64,000 nt of DNA from positions 1-64,000 of the forward strand of contig RCAB01000184.1 in assembly GCA_003640385.1 (NCBI GenBank), in the 5' to 3' direction. This DNA comes from Setaria digitata (taxonomy: Eukaryota; Nematoda; Chromadorea; Rhabditida; Setariidae). Positions 12,285 through 26,682 of the stretch are shown in pieces (the first letter of the stretch is position 1; each line of letters starts with the position of its first letter). The notes beneath the pieces are model-generated. The model was given only the letters and a program-made list of their open reading frames with translations. It did no database searches and had not been told where the DNA came from. Made by a program: the position numbers and the translations under genes.

Positions 12285-15200
12285 TTATTCATCATCACTT
12301 GTATTACTATCATCGACATTATCAGCACTGATTTCGCTTTTATCGATACTGGAAACGGTTTCATTCATGTCATACTCTCGTGGACTACATTCCGATAGAT
12401 TTACACGCATAAGATTAATCTGTAATTAATTATTTCATTTCATCGTTTTTTTCCGTAAATAATTCATTCTTTCGCTGTAAAATGATAACACTCTTTAAAA
12501 GTTGCATTTATTTTAAGAATGATTTTGTTTTAAAGGGGAAAAATTTGGTGGTATAAAAAGTTTAAAAGTTGTGATTTGTATTTTTTTTTTCGAAGTTTTT
12601 TAGGAAAATTTTTTTTCATGGAAGAATAGTTAACTATTCACTTAATTATCACCTGCAATAGTTTAGGGATTTTTCTAATTTAAATGATTAGGTCTTATTG
12701 AAATAACTAAACAAAAAATGAAATTATATATTTCGAATACAAATTTTTGATCCGTAGCAATAGTAATATTTAAAATTACATTAGATATAACATACTTGTT
12801 AGATGTGTGAATGAGCAGAAGATAAGTTCAAAAATTAATGTATGCTTATGAAAAACCAGCCTAAATTTCATTTAGCTACTTAAATGGCAAGAAGAAAATG
12901 AAATTTCTTCAGCCAATGAAATTTAAAATTTCTAATTGATTATCAAAAATCATGGAATGTGTAAATTCAATCAAAATGCCGCAAATTAGTTGACAATATT
13001 TTTTCAAGCACCAACAATATTTCTTCGTTTTTTCATTTTTTTGCAGAGTTCATTTTTTCTGACTTTTAAAAATCAGGAATAACTAAGTTTTTCTTCAATG
13101 ATTGCTTTAAATTTCTAGCAGTTTTACCAGACAGATAAAAGTAAATTGTGGAAAATATTACCATAAATTATAAATTATTTTGCATTCGTTACACTACTTG
13201 ATATTAAATTTCAGGGATATTAAATATAAGTTTATTGACTTCTTTGAAAAATTATTCGTAATTCAAGTCTGAATATTAAATAAGATGTTGAACAGAATTT
13301 AAAATGTGACTGTCAACTTGTCATTTTGAGCCAGCCTATAGTTTTCAGTTTTACTATTTCTATTCTTTTCTTCATTCATAATTAGTGAGTCAGAAAGCTG
13401 TAGTGAAACTAAAATTAGAAAGACTAAAATATGAAATATCGTAACAACAAGTGGTACTGAATGCATTGTTATTAATTGCGTTAATTGAAAAAAAAAAAAA
13501 AAAAAAAATGAAAGGAACAGCACTACAACTGTGCTGATAAAAATGATAACAAGTAAAATTGCTATTTGCATATTGATATGACATTAAATTAATAAGTTAT
13601 GACAGCAAAATCTATACAACAATAAATTAAATCCAAGCGCTTGATCTCGGACCCGACCTCAAGTTGTAATAATATATTATTTTCAAAATGTTACAAATAT
13701 TTTAATGTAAATATATGTTGTTCGCAGTTCTATGCTTATTCATTAATTAAAAGACAAAAATAGAAGGCAAAATTTGATTTCATTAACCTGTTGTTCGGGA
13801 TAAATCCATGGCTTCCAATCAGGGCAATTATTTGCTTTCCAATTTTCATACTTCAAACAGGCCTTATGTATCCTTCTGATAAATTTCGGTCCAATAACTT
13901 TTGCCAAATGGTTGGTTAGCCATGCTGGCACTTCACCTGGAAGGAAGGGAAAAGAAAAAGGTAAGAAAAATGCTAAAATTTTATTCCTCTAATAATTTAT
14001 TCGTCTTCTCCTTTTTGCATTTGCTTAAATTTAAAAATGAACCAAAAACATTGCAGATTTTTCTTGTTTACTAAAATCCATAATTCTGATGAAATTTCAA
14101 AAATTCACCAATGGGATTAGCTGAATTACTTACCGTACACAAGGTATGCCATGATTTCAAAAGTATTCAAAAGTGAAATGAAATTGTTACCATATAATTT
14201 GTAAATCGAATTATTACCGAATAATTTATGAATTACAATAGCACTAAGTTATTTTACATTATTATTACTTATTTATTTTAAATAAAAATGTATTCATAGA
14301 CTTATTGATAAATTTATAGACTTGTTTGAATTTATATATTTATGAACTTTTTTATATATTTATAAACTTTTTTGAAAACATCATATATTTACAGGCTTAA
14401 TAATCTAGAATATAACAACATTACGTTAAATGTGTGTAATTTACAACAATAATTAAAATCAGAATTTAAAGAAAAAAGAATTTGAAATGAGAATTGATGA
14501 ATGAAATTAGAATGATTGATAAGTTACCTTTAGGGTCGGAGTGATTGATATACGTTACCTGACAACCGTTCTGTTCCAAATCACGTATATAATAAGCTGT
14601 CAGGTATACAATACCACGAATGTAACCTTTTACAGGTGGACACTTCTGAAAATATTTGATCTTTCATTAAGTGAAAAAGCAAAAATTAGCACTTAGTTTT
14701 TTTTTTGTTAACAAATTTGCGATCTTTTTCTGCAGTTTCTCATTCGATTTGTTTTATTCTTGACAGCATTGCTTTGTAAATTTTGATTAACATTGTGAAT
14801 TTTAATCGAAAATCAGTTTTAATTATCACTTCAATAGAAGGGAAAAGACTAAATTCCAGGACGGGATTCAAATGAAAGGTGATCAAGGTAGATTTCAGGC
14901 AATTTCAGCAGGTTCGCGATAATGAGATAGTTAAGTGGAGGAAAATCAGTGTACTTGCTATCTGTAACATTAGTGACTACTTCATTTTACAACTATAAAT
15001 CAAATTTAAATTTTTTTCTCACATAATTCCTTTTTAACAACTGCCAGTATCTAATTATAAAATAATTAGTTCGATTACACCGCAATAATTAATTAAATTT
15101 TTTTCATTCACTAAGAGCAATTATTTTTATGTGAACATTTGCTAAAATCTTTTAAAATTTTCAGTAGAAATTTTTTCTTTCGGAATTATGAAACATTAAT

Positions 15201-17372
15201 GAATACTAATTTTTCCATTTCTTCGTTAAGCTATTCAAATTCAAATTTTCAGACTTATCATTGATTCCTTCTTTGAGAAAAATGTTTCCATTTAATAATA
15301 TGAAATTAATATTTTATGAAATTGAATCAATTAAAAAGAAAACTCACCTCATGACATATAGAATGACTACAAATATATTTTTCCTTACCAACATCTAGCC
15401 ATGATCGCTGGAGAACAAAATCTCTCACTTTCAGTGGTGCCATCCCACCAACTGAAATTAAATTTTATTATCTGAAATCATTAATTTGAATTAAATTAAA
15501 GAGAAGAACGAGCTGTTTTAGCATCAAAAATGTGCAAAATGAATGCGATTAATGGTTTTAACAAATTATAAACTTCTTGCTTTAGCTAAAATTTGAAGCA
15601 AAAAGAAGTAATCAAATCAAAGCACAACATATCTTTCACTGTTCTATCTCTTTCTAAATTCCAATTAAAAAGAAAAAAAAAAAGTGATTAATATTAAATG
15701 TACGAATGTTATGTATTTTTACCTAACTTTTACGGAAATGCAGTCTTAAACATCCAATAATTAATAAAATTAATGGAATCAAAATGATTAGGACGGAAAG
15801 AATTATTATTCTTATTCAAAAACACTAGTTATAAATCATAAATTTTTCAAGTGAAAAATTTCGCAAATTATGTATTGAAATTGTAGTGAATGGAAAAATT
15901 TTTTTGCTACTTTTACTAATTAATTAATAAACCTAAATTTAGAAAAGTAAGAAAGAATTAAAGAAATCAAACGAAAAAAAAGGTTTTACTGATGAAATTT
16001 AGGGTACAGTGTTTATGGTAGTAATGATGAAATTAATGAAATTATAATAGAAATAGCTACCGGCATAGTAGCAAATGTCATTATTAGGATTAATTAAGCC
16101 TATATCAATTGTTGCAACATGATACTTATCCCATTTAGGCCTATATTGTGGATCATGCAAAACATCATAGACTACTGATGCTGGCACATCGGATAGCATT
16201 GCTTTAGCCTGAAACATTTTTCATACAATTCATTTTTCAAAAAAATTAATACTAGCTAGTTTAGAATTCAAATTTGAAATTGTCTGAATAAAAACAATGC
16301 AGAAAGAAATGCTCGTTCTTGTAAAATTTGGAGCTTGGAGTGTTTGGTTTACGTTTGGCTTTAATGAAATCAAATTAATTTGCATTCAAACAGTTTCATT
16401 ACTATTTGCTCTGTTTATCAAATTACCCGAACAATATTTGTCATAGATAAATTCGTTACTTGATAAACTGAAAAGAAATTCATTTAATTTTACTTTTCAC
16501 TTCATAAAGTGATCTGCAAAATTTGTTTGAAATTATGTTATATTACTTACCAATATATCAAAATTCAGTTATTATATAAATCGGTACCAGTTTATTGATT
16601 GGATTAAAAAATTATTATCCATAAATTTAACCAATAAATAAATTTCTAGCAGCATGAGGCTATTTTTGCTTTTCATTATCTTACTTAAAAATTTCTAAAT
16701 TTCATAAATTAATTAAGTTTGATACCTTTCCAGAAAAATAAATTTTCGAAAATGGCGGATAATTTTAGCCTTTTTTTCTTATTTACGAAAAAAAAAAATT
16801 AATTTTATTTCTTTTCCATCGTAAATTTATTTTCGGAAAGAACAAATTAGTTTTATTCCTTTGACATTTATCACGAATAATTAATGATTTTTTTTTTTTA
16901 AATCGAATCCATCAAAAACAAATTATTTAATTAAAGTAAAAAATTTGTATTCCATTATTTTTTCTCTCATGGTTTTAGAATTTCCACAGTTAATTATCAT
17001 CTTTTTTAAAATTCCACGATTTTTGAATTTAAAAAAAAATGATTAATAATCCGAAAAGAATGAAAGAAAAAGGTTAAAACATACTTTAATCATATGAAGA
17101 TTAGATTTTGGCACCGATTTTGTCCATACTTTAATGCAATCTTTATTATATGCCACATTCCAGCCGGTATGATTTTCACATAATTCAGTAATATTTTTAA
17201 AATCTGAATCATCCAATACTTTAACATGATTTACTCGAATACCACAATTCGAATATTTATTTCCAACATTATCGTCTTTCCCTATAATGATTACCATTTC
17301 ACCAACTTTAATGAAATGCCTATTTTTGGTAATATTATTACGATTCGTTATTAAATTACAGTAGCATTTCAT
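12285..17372 (-). CDS. stard10: START-domain lipid-transfer protein, STARD10-like (6 exons)
   Basis: Predicted protein of up to 313 aa resembling STARD10, a START-domain protein that binds and shuttles phosphatidylcholine and phosphatidylethanolamine in the cytosol. Exons (high to low): 17085-17372, 16061-16208, 15348-15451, 14528-14645, 13788-13936, 12285-12419; phases agree throughout. Family marks: GWNVAYNKDCIKVWTK, VVYDVLHDPQYRPKWDKY, VRDFVLQRSWLD, and the helix/tail HKACLKYENWK..WKPWIYPEQQ, which parallels KACLKYPEWK..FKPWLHPEQ of human STARD10 (291 aa). The C-terminus is acidic and serine-rich (ISADNVDDSNTSDDE), like the phosphorylated tail of STARD10. The start is uncertain: the first 30 or so residues are not family-like, an internal Met (MVIIIGKDD) is possible, and a tiny upstream exon near 18030 (ATGACCAAAG then gtatgg) would also be in phase. 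Confidence 0.88.
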
Positions 17373-19609
17373 AGGTAATCACTAATTTAGCATAAAAATT
17401 TTTCAAAAAAAAAATTCAAACAATAAAAAAAACAGTTTAAAAAAAGCGCAAAAATCTCATCACCTGTAATAAATCATAGGATTGTATATTAAATTAACGA
17501 AAAGAGATGAATTTTAATGTCATAACACAATGCCCTTTATTTCGAATTAATTAAAGTAAGAAGTTTTTGATAAAATAATTGAAAAAAACAAGCATTGTTG
17601 CAGCAGCAAATTGCAATTACATTTATATGAAAGCATGATAATCTTAGAAATTGAAATAAAAAAAAAAAAATCTAAAAAAAATGGTCACCTTAATCAAAAA
17701 ATTAGAATTGTCTAATTTTAATGAAAGGGATATTGAAATTTTAAAATTGTTAAGAGGAATGTTGGTTTGCTTGCAAAAAAAGTTGTTTTTTCTCTTATCG
17801 TTGATCCGATTTTCCGCTATAATATTTAAAATTGCAATTTTGAAGAAAAAAAAAAGAAGCAAGAAGAAGAAGAAAATAAAACATTCACCAGAGAAGTTTA
17901 GTGAGGAATTTGACTTTAAATTGAAATTTTTGCTTGAAATTGGCGTATTTTTTGAAAGTTCTCAATGAGCATTTCCAGGTAAAAAAGAAAAAAAAAACGA
18001 TCAAACCATACCTTTGGTCATAATTTTGAGCGAATCAGAACAATAACCGATATTTGAGTATTGTTTTCTTCTTATTCAAATCAAATTTATCTAAAAATTT
18101 CTTCATTCATACAATTGCTAATTTAAAATTGACAAATTATTATTTGAAATCATATCAAAATTTATGTGCTTTTATTGATGATTAAAAGAAATCGGTAAAA
18201 CTTCACAAAAAAAAAAAAATTATCATGAATACTTAGTACTACATATGAATTCATTGAAAAAGTCTTTTAGTTTTGATTAAATTTCACTAGCTTTGCAAAT
18301 TTCATTAAATTTCATAAAACTTATACTATGTCAATAAAATTTTACTAATTTTTTTCTCAAATACCAATATATTTGTTAGTATTTAATTAAAAATGAATAA
18401 ATTGTGCATAACACTATTTTGCATATCAACAAACATACAAAGAGATTGTTTCATTTGCATAGGCAATTTACAGTTATTTTTCATTTTCTGAAAAAAAAAC
18501 AAAAATTTCATTTCCATTTTACGGTTACTGATTTCAACCAAAAGAAAAAAAAAACTGTATGACAGGATGAGCCGCAAACAGTATGTCTATTGTGTCATAA
18601 AATGATAAAATATTTAAATAAATAGAATTTTGGACGAGTTAAAATACAAATATAAAATACAAGAACTTAAATGCGCATGTTCATCCAAATATTTAGCTCA
18701 ATATTTTGCATATTGATTTTTACAGAATTATTTGAAATGTAATTGTATAATTTGAAAAGCATTTCTAAAATAACGTAAATTTAAAATGAGATAAATGATC
18801 ACTGATTAGATATGAATATATGAATATACAAATTTTTCCAAGCAGAAAACTAAATTGAAGAAAAATAATTTCTAATTTAGAATAGGATTTTTTTTAATCA
18901 TAAATTTCATCTCAAATGGCTGTTATCTTTGCAAATAAGGTAGCTATTATCTTTGCGAATAGGCAATTACCATTGCATCGAGTTTTTTTTTTTGCATCTT
19001 CATATTTTGTTAATAACAATTATTATTTAGATGAATTATCACTTACACTTTTTTCCTGCCTCGGAAAATCTATTTATTGCTTAGTCCAAACCTAGCAAAT
19101 TCATTGAAAAATTGACGAATGAAATTTTTTTTTTTTTTACCAATCTAAAATAAAAAATCTACACAAAACATCATATTTGTCGATGCAAAACATAAAAGCA
19201 TTTATGAAACGACTTATTTTGCGCTCTAACTGATTATAATAATTTGCTTATCATTTTGTGATTGCTTGTTCAACTTCTTTATCACGTACTACTGCATATA
19301 ATTACGCATGAAGAATTTTTTTTCTTTTTTTTCAATATTATTGAAAATAATTCAGCAACAATTATTGAGGCAACATTGCAAGGGCAATTTCTTGCAGAAT
19401 TAATTCAGCAATCAAGCAACTTTTTTTCCCAATGTTAATTATTATTTGAATGTTTGAAAAAGAAGCAAAAAATTCTTTGTTAAAATAATTTTTTTTTTTA
19501 AACAAAAGAAATAATCAGCAATTCTTCGGAAATTATTTCAGCGATAAAAAAATTTTCATACAGATTCTTTTTACCAAGCATTGCATACAGTGGATCAACT
19601 AATATACCG

Positions 19610-19884
19610 ATTGAATGCAAGAAAATGATGAAAGTAATCTCTATTCAACTCAATATTTTGCAGTAAATGAAACTTATATTAGAAATCATATTTAAATGAA
19701 GATAATAAATTAATACAAATTTTAGCGTGCATTTTGTTTGATTTTTNATTGAATGCAAGAAAATGATGAAAATAATTTCTATTCAACTCAATATTTTGCA
19801 GTAAATGAAACTTATATTAGAAATCATATTTAAATGAAGATAATAAATTAATACAAATTTTAGCGTGCATTTTGTTTGATTTTT
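19610..19884 (+). repeat. 137-bp direct duplication around a single N
   Basis: Bases 19610-19746 are repeated almost identically at 19748-19884 with a single N at 19747 between the copies. The few differences (for example gtaatctc versus ataatttc) are what two haplotypes would show. It is probably an assembly join in which overlapping contig ends were not merged. Confidence 0.85.
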
Positions 19885-22454
19885 GAACACAAAAAAAAAA
19901 AAATTTTATATTTTTTAAAATAGAAAATGAATGCAGACGATTGCATCTCTTCATATAAACAGTATGAAAAAAAAAAAAAAAAATGCATAAATGAAAACAT
20001 CGAATTGTACTAAAATATTAGTATTTAAGTATGACTAAATGTTCAGAAACACTAATTACTCTAGGAGCGCGTGTTAATTAGTTTATTTATTTAATGCAAA
20101 AAGTAACATTCAAATGATAACACTATTGCATTTTTTTTTCTTCCAATTTGATGGCAAAAAGTGAAGAATAAATATGAAGGATGAGAAGAAATAAATTGTC
20201 GTAAAAAATGCGAAATTAGTAAAAAAATTTTTTCATTTTTTCTTTGAGTTTAAAAGCAAAAGTTGAACAAAATTATAACTAGTTCTTTAAAATACTATAT
20301 TAATATATTTATTTTTGGTTTGTGGAAAAAAAAAATACATTCTACGGCAACTTGCTAAAGCTAGTCATTTGACTTCAACATTTTTGATGAAATGGAAATC
20401 TTTTTGTAGTGGTCTCCAAATTTGATGACGAAGTAATGAAAATGAATGAAATAAATTTCTCATGTAAATGCATAATGTAAACGAGGAAGAAAGTAAAAAG
20501 TAAACAATAAGTTAGAAAAATAACAAGATAAAGGGTAAGTTTTTAAATCTCAGGTAAGTGATAAATTTTTAAAAGGTGAAAGTGAAAGGAAGAGATGAAA
20601 ATAAACAAAAAATAAAAATAAAAACGAAACAGTCTTAGTTACGAAAAAAAATTTTCTTTGATTTAATACACAATAAAAGCAATTATCAAAATGCCACATT
20701 CCCATCTTTGTTTTGCTCACTAATTAATAATAATAATACTAGAAAAAAATAAATAAAAAAATATGTTCAATCTTCACATCCAAAATACCTTTTCCAAGAA
20801 TTTCAATTTTCTCATTTTCACTTTCTTTTTCGTCGTTTCTCCTTAATCTGCTTAAATTGTAAGCAAACAAGAGAAACATCCAATGACTTAGTTTCCTACA
20901 AATGTGAAATGATGTCAGCATTTGAAGGGAAAATTAAATTAATTTATTGAAAATTTTGGCAAAAAAAAAAAGGATGACATGACGTATTTATTAAGCACTA
21001 GTTGGTAATAATTGTTTTAGCTGCAATGACATCAGCATATTTAAAAAGTTTGATTAAATTCCAGCTGCTTGCTACGGCCAATCAAATTATGGATCATGGA
21101 AACTTAATAAAAAGCCAACAAAAAGAAGGAACGTGTTGGAATGCTCTCATATATTTCATTTTCTTCAGTGAAATTAAATTTCGATAGCCATTTTTTTTTC
21201 TCACAATTTCATAAATATTGCAAAAAGGATAAATATAGACATATATGAATGATATAAATTAATTAAAATCAATTAATTAATCTTCAGTAATTATTTCTTT
21301 TTCAACTTCAAAAAATTTGCAAAAAGTGCAAATATATGCATGCAGGAGAGATATAAATTAATTAATTCGTTATTTAAAACAAAGAATTAATAATTCATTT
21401 TTATTTTGCGCTGATTCCTGCTTTTATTATTAACTTTTTGTTAATTTTATTTCAAATCTTATCTGCTGATTTTTATTTTTTTTAGAAAAAAAAATATATA
21501 TTTTATTGAATAATAATTGAATGAAAGAATTTTTCCATTAAACCAAAAGTTAATGAAATTTTTGTAAATTCCGTTTATGGAACAAAACAAATATTTGAAA
21601 ATCGTTTGACGTCAACAGTTATAAAAATATACTCAATTACGAAATTTGTTTTCATCCTTGAACTTCTCGGGCTAAATTTTTATAAAACACTCTTTCTCAA
21701 CATGGACATTATTAGTGATCCCGCACATATGTTGGTTTAATATAGCTATTAATTTTATCATTGAAAAGATGAAAATACACTATACCCTAAAATATTTGTA
21801 TTGGCCATTAACATGTCAGTTCAATTTTATTAATTAAATATTATCATATCAGTTTATTAGGAATTGCTATTAGCTATCCTGTAATTTTTCTCATTCTCAC
21901 ATTTCTATTATCTATCTGCATTACACTCATCTTTTCCCATTTTCATAAATTTTCCATTATATTTTATACCCATCACTTCATCACTTTTATCAGTGAATGA
22001 ATCTGAATATATTATTTAATGAAATATCAATTAATATTCCTAACCATTAACATCTCAGTAACTTCCAATCATTAATTAAGGCGATAGTAATGAGTTAAGC
22101 ATATCTCACGTTTCACGTTATTTTTCACGTATTATCATCCTTTCAGATTAGCAGTACCGCACTTTTTAAAAACTTAATTTATTTTTGCAAATTTAACATT
22201 TATATTTTGTACAAACTAACAACTAACTTTTATATTCTTTTTCTTTCAAAACTTTGTCATTTTACAACAAGTAAAATGAAAATAAAAATAATTTAAAAAG
22301 GGAATTTAATTTTAATATACAAATAAAGAAGGAGGAAAAGAAAGAGGGAAAGAGAGAGAGAGGAACAGAAGTAAACAAGAAAAGGGATCTATTTTAATGA
22401 ATAATTTGAAAAAAAAAAAAATTCAACGAAATAGAGAAGGAGGAGAATTAAACG

Positions 22455-22483
<29 letters not shown>
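22455..22483. repeat. (TA)n microsatellite
   Basis: About 14 uninterrupted TA dinucleotides, followed by a second short TA-rich block. Confidence 0.9.
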
Positions 22484-22486
<3 letters not shown>

Positions 22487-23008
22487 ATATATATTAAAGA
22501 AAAAAATATATATATTATTTTATGTGCATAATTTGGTGTTATAACACACCAATAATTTGATTTTTTTCTTTTTCTCTCTCTTCCTCCCTCTACAAAATAA
22601 ATTTTTGAAGCTTAATTATTATAAATATGAAGATTTTCCACAAATGATTCCAAGAATTTAAATTTCTAATTTTTTTTTGAGATTTAAAATCCATTCAGTA
22701 ATATTTATTGGAAGACTAAAAAAGAAGAAAAAAAAATCCTTTTTCTTAAAACAAATAAAAAATAATTGCAGAATTTTTCAATTTAAATAAAAAAATTAAA
22801 AACATCCAGTTAAAATTATCAAACTGTAGAAAATTCCAGTACTTTTTGTCTTATTCTTTTAAATAATTTTTCTTGTTTTTTTCTTTTTTTTTTTTTTTAA
22901 ATTGTTACGAAACATTTTTACTGTTTGTTGCTAATTGTTTCAAAGTTATTTGTTTATCACTTTTTATTTGCTGTTTATAGCACTCTCTGTTTATTGCTTT
23001 TTGTTTAC

Positions 23009-23218
23009 TTCAGCACATCTCTTAAGTATAAAACTGAAGTGATAACAAGATGAAGAAAGGACGGATAACGAAATGCCATGTCATCAAATTGGTTAAGGAA
23101 TAAATCACTCAAAGCGAATAAAATATTCAATAAGTCATTAATTATCCTTTTTTGTTCTTTTTTAATATATGATTCGGATAAAGATAATAGAACCATTTGA
23201 CTAAAAAGTATTTGGAAG
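23009..23218 (-). other. Candidate internal exon of an unrecognised gene
   Basis: A 210-base open stretch is bounded by a strong acceptor (cttttttag) and a gtaaac donor. Its frame has mixed, charged composition (SQMVLLSLSESYIKKEQKR; SDLFLNQFDDMAFRYPSF) rather than the F/N/K-rich look of chance frames here. I recognise no family and could not link it in phase to a neighbouring exon. Confidence 0.2.
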
Positions 23219-24261
23219 CTAAAAAAGAAAATCAAGTTGCATAGAAAATGTTAGCTTTGAATTGGTAATTGAAAATACACAGCTCATTATTAATTATTGA
23301 AAAAATTTTGGTGCTTAATTTCAAGCGATTTGACACGAATTCGTGTTTAGAAAAACTTAATTTTAAGAGATAAATTCAAATATTAAAAAAAATATACCAA
23401 TTAAAAAAAAAATTTTGAGCTGTTTTCTTTCACTCTGCTCTGTTTTCATTATTTATTTTTCTCAAAATTTTCTCAATTAAATAAAAATGATTGTTTAATT
23501 AAGCATTGGACTGTAATCCACGAAAGCAATTCCTCCTTCATCATGGCATTTTCTTCAGTTGAAAAACTAACCTTACTGAAAAGAAATTTGAATAAAAACA
23601 AGGAAAACAAATCTAAGAGTTCAAAAAAAAGATTCAAAAATGGCTGATTTTCTTAATAGCATCTGCTTGACTAATCGATTGATTAATTAATAAGCAAACA
23701 GTAAAGAAAATGGATTAAAATTGCAGCGAACCAGTTTTAGATTCATTCATGAGTTGTTGAGAGATCGTGTAAGTCTCGACAAGACAGTATTTTGGATCTT
23801 GCAAAATGCATGAGCGAAAGCTCGTCAAATCTTAAGTCGGAATAAATTTTCGGTTGGCTAAGGATGAAGCGAAAATGATTGCAAGATTATCAAATCAAGG
23901 AAAGAAAATCTATCCAATCTTTTTCACACTTTTCGGATTAAAGCTATAAACAAATTTTGATCAGAATATGAAAAAAAAAAAAAAAAAAAAAAAAGTAAAC
24001 AAAATGGAACAATCCCAGTGACATGAAAATTTATCCTTTCAATTTTATGTTTTTATAAAAAAGAGCAGAAATTTGGCGGCGAGTAAATGAAATTGAAAAC
24101 CAAACGCATTAGGGGACTAACTAATCTCTGACTTTTTAAATAATTAATTAATCTATTCGCCATTTAGTTGTTTCTAATAAAATCCCTTAAATTTTTAATT
24201 AAAAAATCATTAATGATACATTTAGCTACATGAAAATTAATAATTAACAATAACAAAAGTA

Positions 24262-24345
24262 ATAAAAACAATAATAATAATTAATAATAATAATAATACT
24301 AGCAATAATAATAATAATAATAATAATTGGTAATAATGATAATAG
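24262..24345. repeat. AAT/TAA microsatellite
   Basis: Imperfect tandem AAT units. The leucine-rich open frame on the - strand here is a by-product of this repeat. Confidence 0.8.
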
Positions 24346-24768
24346 CAATAAACGATAATAAATGATGCTAAACAAAAGTGGCATTTCTTAACAATGAATT
24401 CAAATACTTCTAAAATCGATTTCCGATTTGTTTTCATGCAGAGATGGAGAAAAGTTCATTCGTACTAAAAACAAAGTTTTTCCATTCTCGATAATTCATT
24501 TTCGATATTTTGCTTCAATTCAAGTCAACAATGACTGATTTGAATTTTGATATATATTCAGCTGGCAGTTCGCTTTCTTCCTTTTTTTTTTTTTTTTTTT
24601 TTTAAATCAATCAACTGATTATACAATTGATCATCTCATAATTTATTACAATGCACATTTGGGAATAAAATTAATTTTGCTATTAAATTTGTTACATTTA
24701 TTCAGTAGATAATAAATTGAAATGCAAAATTTTTATTTTGGTTCATCCTTTTCTTTTGAGGCGATATT

Positions 24769-24806
<38 letters not shown>

Positions 24807-25717
24807 AGAAAGAAAAATACTAACTATTTTTTTGAACAGATTACACAATTCATTAAAATAAATAAATTTGTAAAAATGGGAAAAGCACAATTATTTAAGA
24901 AGTAATGTTTGAAGAAGCTTACGACATTTGTATTCCATTCTTACTAAATTAATAAATATTCAGTAAAATATTTTAAAAATTGCGAAATCAGCGAAAAAAA
25001 AATAGGTGTCATTAAAGCATAAACTTTTTCCTTCAGTATTAATCTATTTGTCTTAAAATTTATCTTCATTTAAGGTTTACCATTGTCTCCAGGTTTATCT
25101 CAAGCATAATCCAGAGTTTTGTAGCAATAAAAATAATTTTCATTTCAATTTTTAAATTAATTAGTTCACTATATACCCTAATGGCAATAAATTGTTTTAT
25201 GAGGATCTTTTTTTTTTGAAAAAAAGTATCTTTGTCGTTTCTTGGAAATCGAACTAGTTTTTACGTATTAGTTTTATTTGTCTCATATTAGTTAAAGAAA
25301 CTTTCAAATTGAGTTTTTAAAGAAGAAAATCATGATCAAATCTTCTGCTAACCGGAATTTTTGCGTTGTCAGGTTTTTTCTCAGCCAAGGATTTCCTAAT
25401 TTTTTGCTGCTACAAATTTTGGTAGGAGATAATTTATAAATATCTACTACACTTAAAAATTAGTTAAAATCACAGAAAAATTGGCTAGAGCACTTGTTCT
25501 CCAAATGAAATTTAAAATAGTTCAAATTATAATCTGCAATAAAATTAAAGGAAAATGAATCAAAATTTCAAATCGGTGACCTTTTTTCGAGTATAATTTA
25601 ATAGAAAAGTATTTTTAGTTTATTAATAGCTTAACATATTCAAATTGGGGTTTCAAAATAAAAAAAAAATTGCGAATCTAATTAAAAAAAAAAATGCCAT
25701 TATTACTTTTCTTTTAG

Positions 25718-25868
25718 CTCTATCACTTTATCTGCATCTAATAATCAGTCCTCCTTATTATCACAGCGAGAAAGCATTGACAAGCCTCTTAATGTGCGAA
25801 ATCAGCTTATCAACATTTTATCAGTGTGGACAAGTCTTTATCGAAGCACAGCACTACATTTGGAATAA
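25718..25868 (+). other. Candidate terminal exon of an unrecognised gene
   Basis: A very good nematode acceptor (ttacttttcttttag) precedes an open frame of about 50 codons that ends in TAA. The composition looks coding (SQRESIDKPLNVRNQLINIL). No partner exon or family could be identified, so this may be chance. Confidence 0.2.
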
Positions 25869-26487
25869 CAAAACTTAAAACAAAAATTATTAAATAATAG
25901 CATCAAGTTGTGACAATAATAACATATTAGTTATTATTACCATTATTTTAGGGCTATAAGTAATTGTCAAATAATCACTATAATATTTGGTGTCGCAATT
26001 TATTATTAAACAATCAGTTTAGTGTTATCCCTAATATCATCTTATGCCTACAATAACAACAAAAAAAAAAAGAAAAACTGAGATGTGTACTTTAAAAAAA
26101 AAAATACATAAAAATTTTATCCTGATATGATATGATATGATCAATAAAGACTAGTCATTTAATTGGGAGAAATATGTCACAGTAGTTAGTTACTTGATGA
26201 AGTCAATTAATTTTGCGCAAATTGACATTGCAGTAAAGAAAGAGAACATAAGAAAGGAGGTGTAAGCAAGAGGAACAAACGAAAAAAATTGCAAGAATAG
26301 AAAAAAGGAAATAATATTTTAAACAGTAATTAAAACTAAAAAGAAGAAAGAAAAAGCAATGTATATTAAAAAAAAGTAATTCAGTGTAATTTATTTCTTC
26401 ATGCAATTACAAATATAATTTATAACAAAAATGTTCAAATTCATCATTTGCTGTTATTTAAAATAGGAAACCTTTAAATTTGCGCTA

Positions 26488-26682
26488 TTAATATGATTGA
26501 TTAATAATTAGTTGTCTGAATGCTTCAAAATCAACTTCTATCAAATATCGATTGCTATGCCATTTCGCCTTTTTTTTTTGTAATTTTTTCAAAAATTCGA
26601 TTAGAATATGAACTGCTGCTAATTGGAATAGTTCGATTAAAATTTGTAAGTGATGAGCATCGATATCCACAATTGATTCAAT
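26488..26682 (-). other. Candidate terminal exon of an unrecognised gene
   Basis: A roughly 64-codon frame without ATG follows a weak acceptor and ends at TAA. It would encode a helical, charged segment (LIELFQLAAVHILIEFLKKL, then RYLIEVDFEAFRQLI). No family is recognised and no upstream exon was found. Chance is a real alternative. Confidence 0.18.

Noticed and set aside
7579..17372. Operon of the STARD10-like gene, the small frame and frg-1
   Set aside because: Same strand, but spacing of about 2.5 kb between the main genes is far above the few hundred bases usual for nematode operons.
26203..26406. 67-codon frame with membrane-like composition on the - strand
   Set aside because: Phe/Leu-rich because of AT bias; nothing else supports it.
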